Shown here in pieces: positions 51,825 through 51,940 of a stretch of DNA of 51,940 bases. The translations under genes were made by a program, and so were the position numbers. A model generated the notes under the pieces. That model made no database searches and was not told the DNA's origin. It saw only the letters and a list, made by a program, of their open reading frames with translations. The DNA comes from Gammaproteobacteria bacterium UBA3067 (GTDB taxonomy: Bacteria; Pseudomonadota; Gammaproteobacteria; Pseudomonadales; UBA3067), in NCBI GenBank assembly GCA_002366835.1, contig DFBZ01000026.1, positions 1-51,940 of the forward strand, in the 5' to 3' direction. The first letter of the stretch is position 1, and the number at the start of each line of letters is the position of its first letter.

Positions 51825-51940
51825 ATGCAAAACTCTCCCATTCAATATATCGAACCGGTCTTTCGGCCACCCAGTGAGGGTGAATCCCTGATTATTCAGG
51901 TGACGAATGGCTGCAGCTGGAACAAATGTACTTTCTGCGA
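51825..51940 (+). CDS. Radical SAM protein, 5' end (partial)
   Basis: Starts at ATG 51825 (MQNSPIQYIEPVFRPPSEGES) and is cut by the window edge after 38 codons. The radical SAM cluster motif CxxxxCxxC variant is seen as NGCSWNKCTFC, i.e. Cys-x4-Cys-x2-Cys spacing CSWNKCTFC. Related proteins beginning this way are annotated as radical SAM/Fe-S oxidoreductases in Pseudomonas. The reaction is unknown. Confidence 0.78.
   Translation, partial: MQNSPIQYIEPVFRPPSEGESLIIQVTNGCSWNKCTFC

Noticed and set aside
1..51940. CRISPR arrays, tRNA genes, prophage or toxin-antitoxin modules
   Set aside because: Looked for regular repeats, tRNA-like TTCGA loops in cloverleaf context, integrases and small paired genes; found none that hold up.

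Overview
The window is a stretch of gammaproteobacterial chromosome. The gene set and order (gmk-rpoZ-spoT-ridA-recG, rph/pyrE near argB-algC-dut-coaBC-radC-rpmBG, ftsY-ftsE-ftsX-rpoH, thiS-thiG-trmB, gpmI-envC-ctpA facing a rhodanese gene-grxC-secB) resemble Pseudomonas and marine Cellvibrionales-type bacteria. I cannot name a genus. The long 867-residue AlgC-type phosphomannomutase and the S41 protease behind envC fit that group. Nearly all of the window is housekeeping DNA.

Layout. 1-92: the 3' end of a 5S rRNA and its terminator. 210-450: a decayed IS66 transposase remnant. 700-4844 (minus): gpmI-envC-ctpA for glycolysis and envelope/cell-division proteolysis. 4998-6246 (plus): rhodanese, glutaredoxin and secB, convergent with trmL. 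6243-11579 (minus): the nitrogen block ntrC, ntrB, a DUF4124 gene and glnA, with NtrC-like boxes in front of ntrB and glnA. 11879-13182 (minus): a ThiI-like PP-loop ATPase overlapping tusA. 13367-15908 (plus): typA, an HU-like gene and a small SCP2-like gene. 15923-24240 (minus): an HDOD protein, recG, ridA, spoT, rpoZ, gmk and yicC. 24417-26624 (plus): rph, pyrE and a coiled-coil DUF4124-like gene. 26609-32963 (minus): slmA, argB, algC, dut and coaBC, with a small MITE-like element between slmA and argB. 33130-35422 (plus): radC, rpmB, rpmG and a nucleotide cyclase-FHA fusion. 35442-40030: a lone HyuA-type gene, mutM, a small secreted/membrane protein, coaD and rsmD. 40243-45628: two decayed two-component genes. 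45771-51940: ftsY, ftsE, ftsX, rpoH, a DUF423 gene, thiS, thiG, trmB and the start of a radical SAM gene.

The most notable observations are: (i) a near-perfect CIRCE operator (TTAGCAGTC-N9-GAGTGCTAA) directly upstream of rpoH, implying HrcA control of the heat-shock sigma factor; (ii) a BvgS/EvgS-like hybrid kinase and an adjacent REC-PAS-kinase gene, both broken by many independent lesions, in the rsmD-ftsY interval; (iii) a 140-bp element with 17-bp inverted ends and a TTTA target duplication between argB and slmA; (iv) paired NtrC-type boxes in front of ntrB and glnA; (v) a cyclase-FHA protein with Glu at the base-specifying position; (vi) a 14-bp perfect hairpin inside the envC signal-peptide codons. 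Seven of about fifty genes appear to start at TTG. I see no wholly new multi-gene system, CRISPR array, tRNA gene or prophage here.
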